Assembly: GCA_965213545.1 (NCBI GenBank)
Contig: CBDBZL010000002.1
Location: 1,302,001 to 1,366,000, forward strand
Length of the DNA: 64,000 nucleotides
From: CBDBZL01 sp965213545
GTDB taxonomy: Bacteria > Pseudomonadota > Alphaproteobacteria > Sphingomonadales > Sphingomonadaceae
Reading direction: 5' to 3'
Of the stretch, positions 35,782-44,153 are shown piece by piece. A program made the position numbers and the translations under genes. Each line of letters starts with the position of its first letter. The stretch's first letter is position 1. The notes beneath the pieces were generated by a model. It was not told the DNA's origin. It was given only the letters and a program-made list of their open reading frames with translations, and did no database searches.

Positions 35782-37002
35782 ATGTTCATGCTCAACACTT
35801 TCCAGCAGGCCGATCACCCGATGCTGCCGGACGCCACACCCGATGAACGTTCGCGACAGGAATTTGCCAAGAGCTTCAAGCAGTTCATCCAGGGCCGTCT
35901 GCTGCCGGGCCTGCAACCGGTCTACGAACACCGCGCCAAGCGCGCGTTCAAGCGGGAGCAGGGGCGCACTCCCGAAGACCGGCACGATATCCGCCGCGCG
36001 ATGACCCGCGACATCTTCTTCCAGCATTACGCGGCGGCCAACCGCATTGCGCAGGAGCTTTTGTGGGACGGGGTGATCTCCTCCATCGATCGGCAGCTCC
36101 CAGCCATGATCGAAACCGCGCGCAGCCTGTCGGACAAGAGCGGGGCGCCGCTCGAGACCGATCCCGCCTTCGACACCCCGCGCTATGTTACCGCGATCGA
36201 CATCCACTGCATGCCGGGCGGCTATGCGCACGAAGCATCCGCGGACGACATCGCCGCGGGCGCGCTGTATGATCGCGGGGTCTACCTATACGCCATGGGC
36301 TACATGGGCCCCGACAATGACGACATGGGCCGCTCGGCGGCCAACTACATCAAGCGCCAGATGCCCGACTTCGCACCCAAGCGCATCCTCGACATGGGCT
36401 GCACCGTCGGTCACTCCACGCTGCCCTACAAGGAGGCCTTCCCCGATGCCGAGGTGATCGGCATCGATGTGGCTGCGCCGTGCGTGCGCTATGCGCATGC
36501 ACGGGCGGCGGGAATGGGGGTGGAAGCGGGTTTCCTTCAGCGCAATGCCGAGGACACCGGGTTCGAGGATAAAAGCTTCGACCTCGTCGTCAGCCATATC
36601 CTGCTGCACGAAACCAGCGGTCAGGCCATGCCCCGCATCTTCCGCGAATGCCACCGGCTGCTACGTCCGGGCGGAGTGATGGTCCATGCCGACCTGCCGC
36701 CGTTCGACAAGATGGACCCCTTCGCCCAGTTCATCCTCGACAACGAAACCTACTACAACAACGAGCCGTTCTGGGGCGCGATGCGGCAGATGGATCAGCT
36801 GGAGCTGGCCAGGCGCGCGGGGTTCGAAGCTGATCAGGTGCGCTTCGATACCGCGCCGATGGCCATTCTAGAAGCGATGGGAGGCGGCGCGCCCCCGCCC
36901 GAGGAAAAGGCCGAGGACGAGACCAATCCCGCCGACTTCAAGGCCGGCGAATATGCGCCGGGTGGCGGCTGGGAAGTGCTGGTCGGGCGCAAGTCGCAAT
37001 GA
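35782..37002 (+). CDS. Class I SAM-dependent methyltransferase-like protein, copy 2
   Basis: A 406-residue paralogue of 21412-22584. It shares the helical N-terminal domain (RSRQEFAKSFKQF), IDIHCMPGGY, the GALYDRGVYLYAMG segment, motif I ILDMGCTVGHS, FDLVVSHILLHE and NNEPFWGA. It has a longer acidic, Pro-rich C-terminus (GGGAPPPEEKAEDE). The ATG at 35782 follows GAAGAGG; the open frame extends upstream to 35644 without support. The stop overlaps the next start by 4 nt. It leads the three-gene operon methyltransferase, helical partner, FAD oxidoreductase. Confidence 0.82.
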   Translation: MFMLNTFQQADHPMLPDATPDERSRQEFAKSFKQFIQGRLLPGLQPVYEHRAKRAFKREQGRTPEDRHDIRRAMTRDIFFQHYAAANRIAQELLWDGVISSIDRQLPAMIETARSLSDKSGAPLETDPAFDTPRYVTAIDIHCMPGGYAHEASADDIAAGALYDRGVYLYAMGYMGPDNDDMGRSAANYIKRQMPDFAPKRILDMGCTVGHSTLPYKEAFPDAEVIGIDVAAPCVRYAHARAAGMGVEAGFLQRNAEDTGFEDKSFDLVVSHILLHETSGQAMPRIFRECHRLLRPGGVMVHADLPPFDKMDPFAQFILDNETYYNNEPFWGAMRQMDQLELARRAGFEADQVRFDTAPMAILEAMGGGAPPPEEKAEDETNPADFKAGEYAPGGGWEVLVGRKSQ

Positions 37003-37367
37003 GCACGCCCGGTTCACCGGATGCGCTGGAGATTCCAAGATTCTCCCGCGGCAAGCGCCCCGATTTCTACGACACGCCCGGAATGGACGAGGCGATGGTG
37101 ATGATCCTCGTTCTGGCAAGCGAGCTTACCGTGGCGCGCGACCGCATCGACACGCTCGAGCGGATGATGGCGCAAAAGGGCATGATCTCCGCCGACGAGA
37201 TCCAGCAATTCTCGCCCGATCAGGAGGCGCTGGAAAAGCGTGAGCAGCGGCGTCAGGACCTTCTCGAGCGGCTCTATTATCTGCAACGTAAGCAGGCGCA
37301 CGAGCTGGCCGAGCAGGATACCAGCGACAAGTATCAACGCGCGCTCGACGAGATCGCGCAAGGCTGA
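36999..37367 (+). CDS. Small helical protein paired with methyltransferase, copy 2
   Basis: A 122-residue paralogue of 20985-21347, sharing RGKRPDF, the hydrophobic helix ILVLASELTVARDRIDTLER and a charged, coiled-coil-prone C-terminus (LEKREQRRQDLLERLYYLQ). It overlaps the methyltransferase by 4 nt and the FAD oxidoreductase by 1 nt. Tight coupling on both sides suggests it physically links, or is a subunit of, one of these enzymes. Confidence 0.7.
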   Translation: MSTPGSPDALEIPRFSRGKRPDFYDTPGMDEAMVMILVLASELTVARDRIDTLERMMAQKGMISADEIQQFSPDQEALEKREQRRQDLLERLYYLQRKQAHELAEQDTSDKYQRALDEIAQG

Positions 37368-38947
37368 TGGCGACGCTGGCCACACAGGGCACCGCGATCC
37401 TCCAGCAACTGGGGGAAATCGTCGATGACGCGCACCTGCTGACCGGCGAGGACGAGCGACGCTTCTACGCCACCGACGTCTACTCCACCGGCGCACTTCC
37501 TGCCGCGGTAGTCCGGCCACAGAGCGTCGAGCAGTTGCAGCGCGTGGTCGCCGCCTGTGTGCAGAATAAGGTTCCGGTTGCCATAAGGGGCGGCGGGGCG
37601 AGCTATACCAACGGCTACCTCCACCGCGCCCCCGATGGCATCACCATCGACATGCGCCATCTCGATGCGATCGAGGTGGACGAGGTCAACCAGACCGTCA
37701 CCGTGGAGGCGGGTTGCAGCTGGGCGAAGCTCTACGAACACCTGAAGGAGCGCGGTCTCAGGACGCCTTTTTGGGGCCCGTTCTCCGGGCTGGCGGCGAG
37801 CGTCGGCGGATCGGTCTCGCAGCACGCCATCAGCCACGGGACGGGGGCTTTCGGCATCTCAGCGGAAAGCGTGCTCGGCCTCGAGGTCATCACTGGCGAG
37901 GGCGAGATGCTGCGGCTTGGCGCGCGCGGGCAGGACGATGGCGCGCCCTTCTTCCGCTTCTACGGGCCTGATCTTGTCGGCCTGTTCACCGGCGATTGCG
38001 GCGCTTTCGGGGTCAAGGCGCGGGTGACCTTGCGGTTGATGCGCCGGCGCGAAGCATTCCAGGCGGTGAGCCTGTCGTTCGACAATTTCGCCGCGATGCA
38101 TTCCGCCATGCGGACGATTGCGGTCGAGCACGTGGACGATGAGAATTTCGGCCTCGATGCCGCATTGCAGCAGGGCCAGATCGGTCGCCAGAAAGGCGCG
38201 CGGGCCAAGGCCGAGATCGCCCGCAGCGTGCTGGGGTCGGCGGGCTCGCTCAGGAAGGGCATGGCGACGCTGGCGCGTATGGCGGCGGCGGGCGAGGCGG
38301 CGCTGCGCCGCGCGGATTACGCAGTACACTACATCGCCGAGGGGGAGGACGAGGCTGCGGCCAAGGCAAAGGCCGAGACGATCCGCCGGATCGGCGGTGA
38401 ATTCGGCAGCGAGATCGCCAACACGGTTCCGACCGTGGTGCGCGGGATGCCGTTCGCCCCGCTGACCAATGCGCTTGGCCCCGAAGGCGAGCGCTGGGTG
38501 CCCATGCACGGCTTGTTCGCGCATGACCAGGTGCTGGCGTTCCACGAGGCGATCAACCGCGTGTGGGACGAGCGGCGCGCCGAGATGGAGCGCCTGAAGA
38601 TCACCAACGGGGCGATGTTCATGGCGATCGGCGCCAGCGCCTTTGTCTACGAGCCCGCGTTCTACTGGCCCGACGAACAGACCCACTATCATCATCGCGA
38701 AGTGCCCGAGACACATCTGCGTTCGTTGACGCGTCACGAGGCCAATCCGGAAGCCAAGGCGCTGGTGGCCCAGTTGCGCGAGGACATTACCGGGCTGATG
38801 CAGCGCCATGGTGCCGCGCATCTGCAGATCGGCAAGGTCTATCCTTACCTCGATCGCCAGGACGCGCTTGGCCAGGCGCTGCTGCGCGATATCAAAACCA
38901 GGCTCGATCCGCACGGCATCTTCAGCCCCGGCGCACTGGGGCTCTGA
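37367..38947 (+). CDS. FAD-binding (PCMH/VAO-type) oxidoreductase, copy 2
   Basis: A 526-residue paralogue of 28630-30219: PP-loop RGGGASYTNGY (about 74-84), RTPFWGPFSGLAASVGG, HGTGAFGISAESVLGL, and C-terminal HGIFSPGALGL. As in copy 1 no covalent-FAD His or Cys is seen in the loop. The middle, substrate-facing part differs more (for example the Ala/Arg-rich 230-320 stretch), so the two probably act on related but different intermediates. Translation is coupled to the small helical protein (TGATG). Confidence 0.85.
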   Translation: MATLATQGTAILQQLGEIVDDAHLLTGEDERRFYATDVYSTGALPAAVVRPQSVEQLQRVVAACVQNKVPVAIRGGGASYTNGYLHRAPDGITIDMRHLDAIEVDEVNQTVTVEAGCSWAKLYEHLKERGLRTPFWGPFSGLAASVGGSVSQHAISHGTGAFGISAESVLGLEVITGEGEMLRLGARGQDDGAPFFRFYGPDLVGLFTGDCGAFGVKARVTLRLMRRREAFQAVSLSFDNFAAMHSAMRTIAVEHVDDENFGLDAALQQGQIGRQKGARAKAEIARSVLGSAGSLRKGMATLARMAAAGEAALRRADYAVHYIAEGEDEAAAKAKAETIRRIGGEFGSEIANTVPTVVRGMPFAPLTNALGPEGERWVPMHGLFAHDQVLAFHEAINRVWDERRAEMERLKITNGAMFMAIGASAFVYEPAFYWPDEQTHYHHREVPETHLRSLTRHEANPEAKALVAQLREDITGLMQRHGAAHLQIGKVYPYLDRQDALGQALLRDIKTRLDPHGIFSPGALGL

Positions 38948-38965
38948 GCCCGTCCCGCACGGTAT

Positions 38966-39763
38966 TCAGCGCGACAGGAAATCGGCGACAATCGCAGCCC
39001 ATGCCTGTGGCTGCTCATCGATAATATCATGCGTGCCGCCTTCCAGTTCGGCGTAAGCGAAATCGGGCCTGAGGGTCGCGGCACGGCGCGAGGCCTCGTA
39101 AAGATCCTCGCCGGTGTTGGTCAGGATCAGCGTCGGCACGCCGAGAGCAAGCAGATCGGAGCGCATATCGTGCGCCAGCGCGGCCTCGAAGCCCAGATGG
39201 AAGGTCTGGCTGATCCGCAACATCTCCACGACATAGAGATGCATCGCTTCAAGGTCGGTCCAGCCCGGACTGGCGCGCACGCGCATGTCCCAGGCGTCCA
39301 GCAGATGGCCGCCGTCGGCACGCAGGTCCAGCGGAGCGAATGCGAAGGTGGCGAAATGGGCAAGCTCGGCTTCGCTGAACAAGGGCACCCCGTTCAGCAC
39401 TAGGCGATCCACGCGCCCGGGGTGAGCGACTGCAAACGAGGCTGCTATCGCCGCGCCGGTATGATGGCCCAGAATATGGCAGCGGCTCCAGCCCAGCGCG
39501 TCCAGCAGCGGCTCCAGCGCTGTTCCGTGATCGGCAAGGCTGGTGCCGGGCGGAGGCGGATCGCTGTTGCCATAGCCGGCCGTATCGGGGGCGACGATGT
39601 GAAACCCCGCTTCGACCAGACGGGGGATCGCTGCCTCGAACATCAGGCCGGACACCGGCGACTGGTGAAGCAGCAGCAGCGGATCGCCCGAACCCGCCTC
39701 GCGCAGATGGACCTGGCCCCATTGCCCGTTGACATAACGCCGGCGGATCGCTGCCCTGTTCAT
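38966..39763 (-). CDS. Alpha/beta-hydrolase-fold protein with GHHTG elbow, copy 3
   Basis: A 265-residue paralogue. LLHQSPVSG (His33-Gln34), DTAGYGNS and GHHTG at 99-103 put His101 at the nucleophile position. Unlike copies 1 and 2, a His is present near the C-terminus (GGTHDIID), with acidic residues in TNTGEDLYEAS. It follows the FAD monooxygenase with an ATGA overlap, so they form a two-gene operon. In aromatic pathways a hydrolase after a monooxygenase often cleaves the ring-opened product, but the missing Ser makes that assignment unsafe. Confidence 0.75.
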   Translation of the reverse strand: MNRAAIRRRYVNGQWGQVHLREAGSGDPLLLLHQSPVSGLMFEAAIPRLVEAGFHIVAPDTAGYGNSDPPPPGTSLADHGTALEPLLDALGWSRCHILGHHTGAAIAASFAVAHPGRVDRLVLNGVPLFSEAELAHFATFAFAPLDLRADGGHLLDAWDMRVRASPGWTDLEAMHLYVVEMLRISQTFHLGFEAALAHDMRSDLLALGVPTLILTNTGEDLYEASRRAATLRPDFAYAELEGGTHDIIDEQPQAWAAIVADFLSR

Positions 39764-40914
39764 ACAGGCTCGTTCACTGCGTCATAGTCGAACAAACCCA
39801 GCGTCTCCTCGTTGCGCAGCGGACCACGCCCCAGCGCGGTGGGATCCTGGCCCTGGAAGGTCATTCCCAGAAGCCGCGACTGGGTCTGCACCATGGTGGT
39901 GCGCTCGCGGCGGGCGGTCTCGTATCGCTGCAAGGCCTCATCGGGATCGAATGCATCCAGACAGCGCGCCAGCACCATCGCATCCTCGATCGCGGTTCCC
40001 GCACCCTGACCCAGGAACGGGAGCATGGCATGTGCGGCATCCCCCAGGAGCACCGCGCGCCCGGCGGTCCAGCTATCAAGCGGCTCGCGCGTGAACAGCG
40101 CCCATTTGTGCATCGCGTCGGGCGGTGTGGCGGCGATGATGGTGCGCACCAGCGGGTCCCACCCCTCAAAATGGCCGAGCAACTCCTGCGCGCTCGAGCG
40201 GATCGACCAGCTCTCCTCCTGCCATCCCTCGAGCTCGACGAAGGCCGCGTAATTGAGCAGTGTTCCCGCGCGCACCGGATAGCGCAGGAACAGGCGTTGG
40301 GGTCCGATATGGATGCCCGGTGTGTTTCCCGCCGCACCGGGCGGAAGGCTGTCCGACGCCAGCAGCCCGCGCCAGGCGACCTGTCCGGTGAAGCGGGGCT
40401 CGACGCTGGGAAACAGCGCCTCGCGCAACGCCGAGTGAAGCCCATCGGCGCCGACCACCACGTCCGCCTCGATGGTCAGCCCGCTGGAAAAATGCGTCCG
40501 CCCCTGTCGGTCCACATCCACCAGCCGCTGGCCCAGTTCGAGCGCGTCCGGAGCAATGTCGAGCAGCCGCCGGGCGAGCAGCAAGTGCAGATCCGCGCGG
40601 TGGACATGCAGATAGGGCGCGCCGTAGCGCTCCTCCATGGCATCGCCGCGCGGGTGTTCGCGCAGCACTTCGCCCGTCTGCCAGTGCTGCACCCATTGAT
40701 GCGGCGGGACATAACCCATCGCGCGCATCTCCTCGCCGAGCCCCAAGTGATCGAGAACCCGGCTCGCATTGGGCGACAAGGTGAGCCCCGCACCCACCTC
40801 GGCAAGCTCGTCGACCTGTTCGAACACGCGGACGGCGCGCCCCGTCCGAGCCAGCGCAAGCGCCAGGGTCAGCCCGCCGAGCCCCGCGCCGATGATCGCG
40901 ATCTCGCCGCTCAT
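39760..40914 (-). CDS. FAD-dependent aromatic-hydroxylase-type monooxygenase
   Basis: A 384-residue group A flavoprotein monooxygenase, in the 3-hydroxybenzoate 6-hydroxylase / salicylate hydroxylase group. It has the dinucleotide motif GAGLGG (residues 9-14), the ADGLHS segment (DG motif, about 155) and LLGDAAHAMLPFLGQGAG (GD motif, about 285). Such enzymes hydroxylate aromatic acids or phenols using NAD(P)H and O2. First gene of a two-gene operon with hydrolase-fold copy 3 and divergent from copy 4. This is the best hint that the pathway meets an aromatic intermediate. Confidence 0.88.
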   Translation of the reverse strand: MSGEIAIIGAGLGGLTLALALARTGRAVRVFEQVDELAEVGAGLTLSPNASRVLDHLGLGEEMRAMGYVPPHQWVQHWQTGEVLREHPRGDAMEERYGAPYLHVHRADLHLLLARRLLDIAPDALELGQRLVDVDRQGRTHFSSGLTIEADVVVGADGLHSALREALFPSVEPRFTGQVAWRGLLASDSLPPGAAGNTPGIHIGPQRLFLRYPVRAGTLLNYAAFVELEGWQEESWSIRSSAQELLGHFEGWDPLVRTIIAATPPDAMHKWALFTREPLDSWTAGRAVLLGDAAHAMLPFLGQGAGTAIEDAMVLARCLDAFDPDEALQRYETARRERTTMVQTQSRLLGMTFQGQDPTALGRGPLRNEETLGLFDYDAVNEPV

Positions 40915-40929
40915 ACTCGCTCCTCTCCA

Positions 40930-40977
40930 AACCCTTGCCGCACGCGGTCACGCCTTTGTCCTTCGATGGCAAGGGTT
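40930..40977. promoter_or_regulatory. 10-bp perfect inverted repeat in divergent promoter region
   Basis: AACCCTTGCC at 40930-40939 and its exact complement GGCAAGGGTT at 40968-40977 are separated by 28 bp. They lie in the 173-bp gap between the FAD monooxygenase (start 40914) and hydrolase-fold copy 4 (start 41088). The spacing suits binding by a dimeric or tetrameric regulator controlling both directions; a long-loop RNA hairpin is less likely. Confidence 0.5.
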
Positions 40978-41087
40978 CGTGGGTGGCAATCGCCCGACGT
41001 CGTGATGCAGCGATGACTTTGCCCGACAGGCGGTCATCCCCCGGTCCCGGCCTGCCCGGTGGCCTTGCGCAGGGCCAACATGCCGGC

Positions 41088-42548
41088 ATGCAGCGCGACT
41101 TCATCGATATCAACGGGCGTTCGGTCCATTTCCATCACGGCGGACGCGGGGCTGCGCTGATCATGGTCCACCAGAGCCCGCGATCCGCGGCCGAACTGCT
41201 GCCGCTCGCCGAACAATGGTCGGACAGCTTCACCTGCATCGTTCCCGATACGCCGGGGTTCGGCTCGTCCGATCCGCTGCCCGCCGGCTCGGGGCTCGAC
41301 GAGTATGCCGATGCGCTGGCCGCGCTTGTCGAGGCGCTCGGCCTGTCGTCGGCGGCGCTTTATGGCGAACATACCGGGGCGATCATCGCGCTGGCCGCAG
41401 CCGTTCGCCATCCCTCCAGGGTCAGTGCGCTGGCCGCGCATGGCTACGCCGCCTGGACGCCCGACGAGCGGGTGGTGTTTGGCGCCGAATATCTGCCTCC
41501 ATTCGTTCCCACCGCCTATGGCCAGCATCTGGTCTGGCTGTGGAACCGTTGCCGCGAGCAGAGGCGCTTCTTTCCCTGGTATCGGCCCGGGGATGACAAC
41601 CGCCTGTTCTATGGCACGCCCACGCCCGAGAACCTGACCGAGGAAGCGCTCGACTTCCTGCGCGCGGGCGATGCTTATCGACCGGGCTATGCCAGCGCCT
41701 TCGAGGCGGATGCGCAGCTGCCCAAGCGTCTTCGTGTGCCGACCCTGCTGGTCGCCTCGCATCCCGATCCGCTCGCGGTACACATGGAGCGCCTGTCCGA
41801 TCTTCCTGAACAAGTGGAAACGCGCAAGACCGACGACTGGGACAGCGCGCGTGCCGCCGCACGCGACTGGCTGGCGGACACGCTGACCCCGACGCAACCG
41901 GAACTCCATCTGCCGGCGGGGCGGCATGTGATGATGACGCTCGATACACCCGAGTGGCAGGGCCGGCTCCATGCCATCCGCGGTTCGGCCGCGACGCGCA
42001 TGCTGATTGTGCCGCAACCGGGCGGCTCGGCGCGCGCGCTGTCCTCCCGGCTGGGCGAGGATGCGATGGTGCTCGATCTTCCTGGCCACGGGCTCAGCGA
42101 CACCGCCGCTGGCCTATCCCGGGACCCTGCCGCATGGGCCCGCGTGATCGAGGCCGCCGCCCGTCATGCGCAGCTGCCGCTTTCCAAGGTCGCACTCGTC
42201 CTGGAAGGCCCGACAGGCGCGCTCGGCGCTTACTTGGCGGACGGCTTCGCGCAGGTTAAGACAGAAATGCCCTCGTGGCTGGCGGAGCGTGACTATCCCC
42301 GCTGGCTTCCCGACTTGGCCCCCGATCCGTCGGGCGCGCATCTGTTGCATGCCTGGGATGCCTTGCGCGAACGCGCAATCTTCGACCCGCCATGGCTGCA
42401 AGAACCAGGCGGCTATCGACCTTTGGGCGAGCTTGATGCCGAACACCTTGCGGCGCAGCATTTGGCACTGCTTGAAGCGTCCGGCGCGGCCATGCTGCTC
42501 AACGCCTGCCATTCCGGCGCGGCGGGCAATCCGCGCAATCGGCGATAA
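41088..42548 (+). CDS. Tandem alpha/beta-hydrolase-fold protein with GEHTG elbow, copy 4
   Basis: A 486-residue protein, nearly twice the size of the other copies. The first half (about 1-275) is a hydrolase fold with MVHQSPRS, DTPGFGSSD and GEHTG at 93-97 (His95 at the nucleophile site); no catalytic His follows. The second half (about 290-480) looks like a decayed repeat: LDLPGHGLSD resembles the beta4 turn and LEGPTGAL the elbow, with Pro at the nucleophile position. The ATG at 41088 starts just before the fold; the frame extends up to 40935. Whether the second half binds substrate or dimerises internally is unknown. Confidence 0.7.
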   Translation: MQRDFIDINGRSVHFHHGGRGAALIMVHQSPRSAAELLPLAEQWSDSFTCIVPDTPGFGSSDPLPAGSGLDEYADALAALVEALGLSSAALYGEHTGAIIALAAAVRHPSRVSALAAHGYAAWTPDERVVFGAEYLPPFVPTAYGQHLVWLWNRCREQRRFFPWYRPGDDNRLFYGTPTPENLTEEALDFLRAGDAYRPGYASAFEADAQLPKRLRVPTLLVASHPDPLAVHMERLSDLPEQVETRKTDDWDSARAAARDWLADTLTPTQPELHLPAGRHVMMTLDTPEWQGRLHAIRGSAATRMLIVPQPGGSARALSSRLGEDAMVLDLPGHGLSDTAAGLSRDPAAWARVIEAAARHAQLPLSKVALVLEGPTGALGAYLADGFAQVKTEMPSWLAERDYPRWLPDLAPDPSGAHLLHAWDALRERAIFDPPWLQEPGGYRPLGELDAEHLAAQHLALLEASGAAMLLNACHSGAAGNPRNRR

Positions 42549-42632
42549 CGACTTTGGCGAGCGGGGCCTCGATAACCGCGCCGTGGCTCGGTTGACCGCG
42601 CGACAACGAAGATTTTCGCCAGCAGATAGTGC

Positions 42633-42709
<77 letters not shown>

Positions 42710-42820
42710 CGATGGCGCTGCCTTTACGGCAGGATGCGCAGGCGTTGCAAGCGAGGTGAAGGGGCGCTGCCTCCATTCGCCCGGCGCCGGTGCCGCCGGA
42801 TGCTTGACCATGTTCGCGCT

Positions 42821-43369
42821 ATGTTCGATGCCCCGGACATGGACGAATCATCAAAGACAGCGACAACGACCATTACCAACCCCGCCCCATCCGAAAGACG
42901 CTCAGCCGAGGTGTCGCGCGGCATCTGCAGGTTGCTAGCGAGGAACGATATCTGGGTGATCACCGAAATGCCGCTGCGCAATGGTCGCCGAGCCGACCTG
43001 ATGGGCATCGATGCCAAGGGCCTTATCGTCATTGTCGAGATCAAGACCCAGCGCGGGGATTTGATGGCCGATGGCAAGTGGCCCGATTACCTCGATTTCT
43101 GCGACCGGTTCTTCTGGGGCCTGGCGCCTGAGCTCGACCGGTCGTTGCTCGAGACCGAGCGCTACCGGCCCGATTGCTGCGGCATCATCATCGCTGATGG
43201 TTACGATGCCGAGATCGTGCGTCCCGCGCCGCTTCATCCGCTCGCTTCGGCGCGGCGAAAGGTGGAGACCGAGCGGCTGGCGCGCGCGGCGTTGAGGCGG
43301 CATCTGGTGGCGCTCGACCCGTATTGCGCGTCATGGGGCGCGGCATGGAGCGCCTCGAACGACGGCTAG
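42821..43369 (+). CDS. mmcB: MmcB family DNA repair protein
   Basis: About 182 residues. It has VSRGICRLLARNDIWVITEMP and RRADLMGIDAKGLIVIVEIKT, the latter a PD-(D/E)xK nuclease-like core (D...E-x-K), then WPDYLDFCDRFFWG. MmcB-like proteins of alphaproteobacteria are SOS-linked repair factors. Starts at 42800, 42821 and 42839 are all in frame and none has a clear ribosome-binding site; upstream in-frame sequence overlaps the tRNA on the other strand and is not coding. Confidence 0.85.
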   Translation: MFDAPDMDESSKTATTTITNPAPSERRSAEVSRGICRLLARNDIWVITEMPLRNGRRADLMGIDAKGLIVIVEIKTQRGDLMADGKWPDYLDFCDRFFWGLAPELDRSLLETERYRPDCCGIIIADGYDAEIVRPAPLHPLASARRKVETERLARAALRRHLVALDPYCASWGAAWSASNDG

Positions 43370-43412
43370 CACTGGCACCTTCGCCTTGCCTGCGCCATAA
43401 GGCCGTTCGCTC

Positions 43413-44153
43413 ATGCTTTTGGCGCTCTTCCTTGCATCCCTGGCGATGACCGCCATCGTCGCGCTGCGCTATCTGGCGACGAGCGGCGGCTTTGCGCTGG
43501 CGACGACGCGCGTGCGTCCCGGGCTTTACCATGGCCTTGCCCCGCAGATCCGCCGCGAGATTGTCTGGTCGCTGGTTTCGGCGGCAATTTACGGCATCCC
43601 TGCAGGCATCGTCGCCTGGGGCTGGCAGGAGCTGGGCTGGACCCGCATCACCACCAGCTGGGACGCCCAGCCGCTGTGGTATTTGCCGGTCTCCGTGTTC
43701 ATCTACCTGTTCGCGCACGATACCTGGTTCTACTGGACCCACCGGGCGATGCACCGCCCGCGCCTGTTCCGCATCGCCCATGCGGTCCATCATGCCAGCC
43801 GCCCGCCGACCGCCTGGGCGGCGATGAGCTTCCATCCGGCAGAGGCGCTGACCGGCGCGGTGGTGATCCCCGCGCTGGTGTTCATCGTGCCCATCCATGC
43901 AGCCATGCTCGGCGTGGTGCTGGCGATCATGACGGTGATGGGGGTAACCAATCACATGGGCTGGGAGATCTTTCCGCGCCGTCTTGTTCATTCCCGGGTC
44001 GGGCGCTGGCTGATAACCGCCAGTCATCACCAGCGCCATCATGATGAGTACCGATGCAACTACGGCCTATATTTTCGCTTCTGGGATCACCTTTGCGGGA
44101 CCGATCGCGGCCTGGCCGCGCACGACTGGGATCGGCGGACGCGCGCGACATGA
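43413..44153 (+). CDS. Sterol desaturase / fatty acid hydroxylase family membrane protein
   Basis: A 246-residue integral membrane di-iron protein with about four to five hydrophobic segments. The eight-histidine pattern is visible: HDTWFYWTHRAMH, HAVHH and HHQRHHDEY. The family hydroxylates or desaturates lipids, sterols, hopanoids or carotenoids at the membrane. It overlaps the next gene (ATGA). The substrate is unknown; carotenoid or fatty acid are both plausible in a sphingomonad. Confidence 0.88.
   Translation: MLLALFLASLAMTAIVALRYLATSGGFALATTRVRPGLYHGLAPQIRREIVWSLVSAAIYGIPAGIVAWGWQELGWTRITTSWDAQPLWYLPVSVFIYLFAHDTWFYWTHRAMHRPRLFRIAHAVHHASRPPTAWAAMSFHPAEALTGAVVIPALVFIVPIHAAMLGVVLAIMTVMGVTNHMGWEIFPRRLVHSRVGRWLITASHHQRHHDEYRCNYGLYFRFWDHLCGTDRGLAAHDWDRRTRAT

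Noticed and set aside
19103..42548. Natural-product biosynthetic cluster
   Set aside because: Methyltransferases, oxidases and cupins could suggest biosynthesis, but no synthase, NRPS, PKS or ligase is present, and two TonB receptors plus an MFS transporter favour uptake and breakdown.
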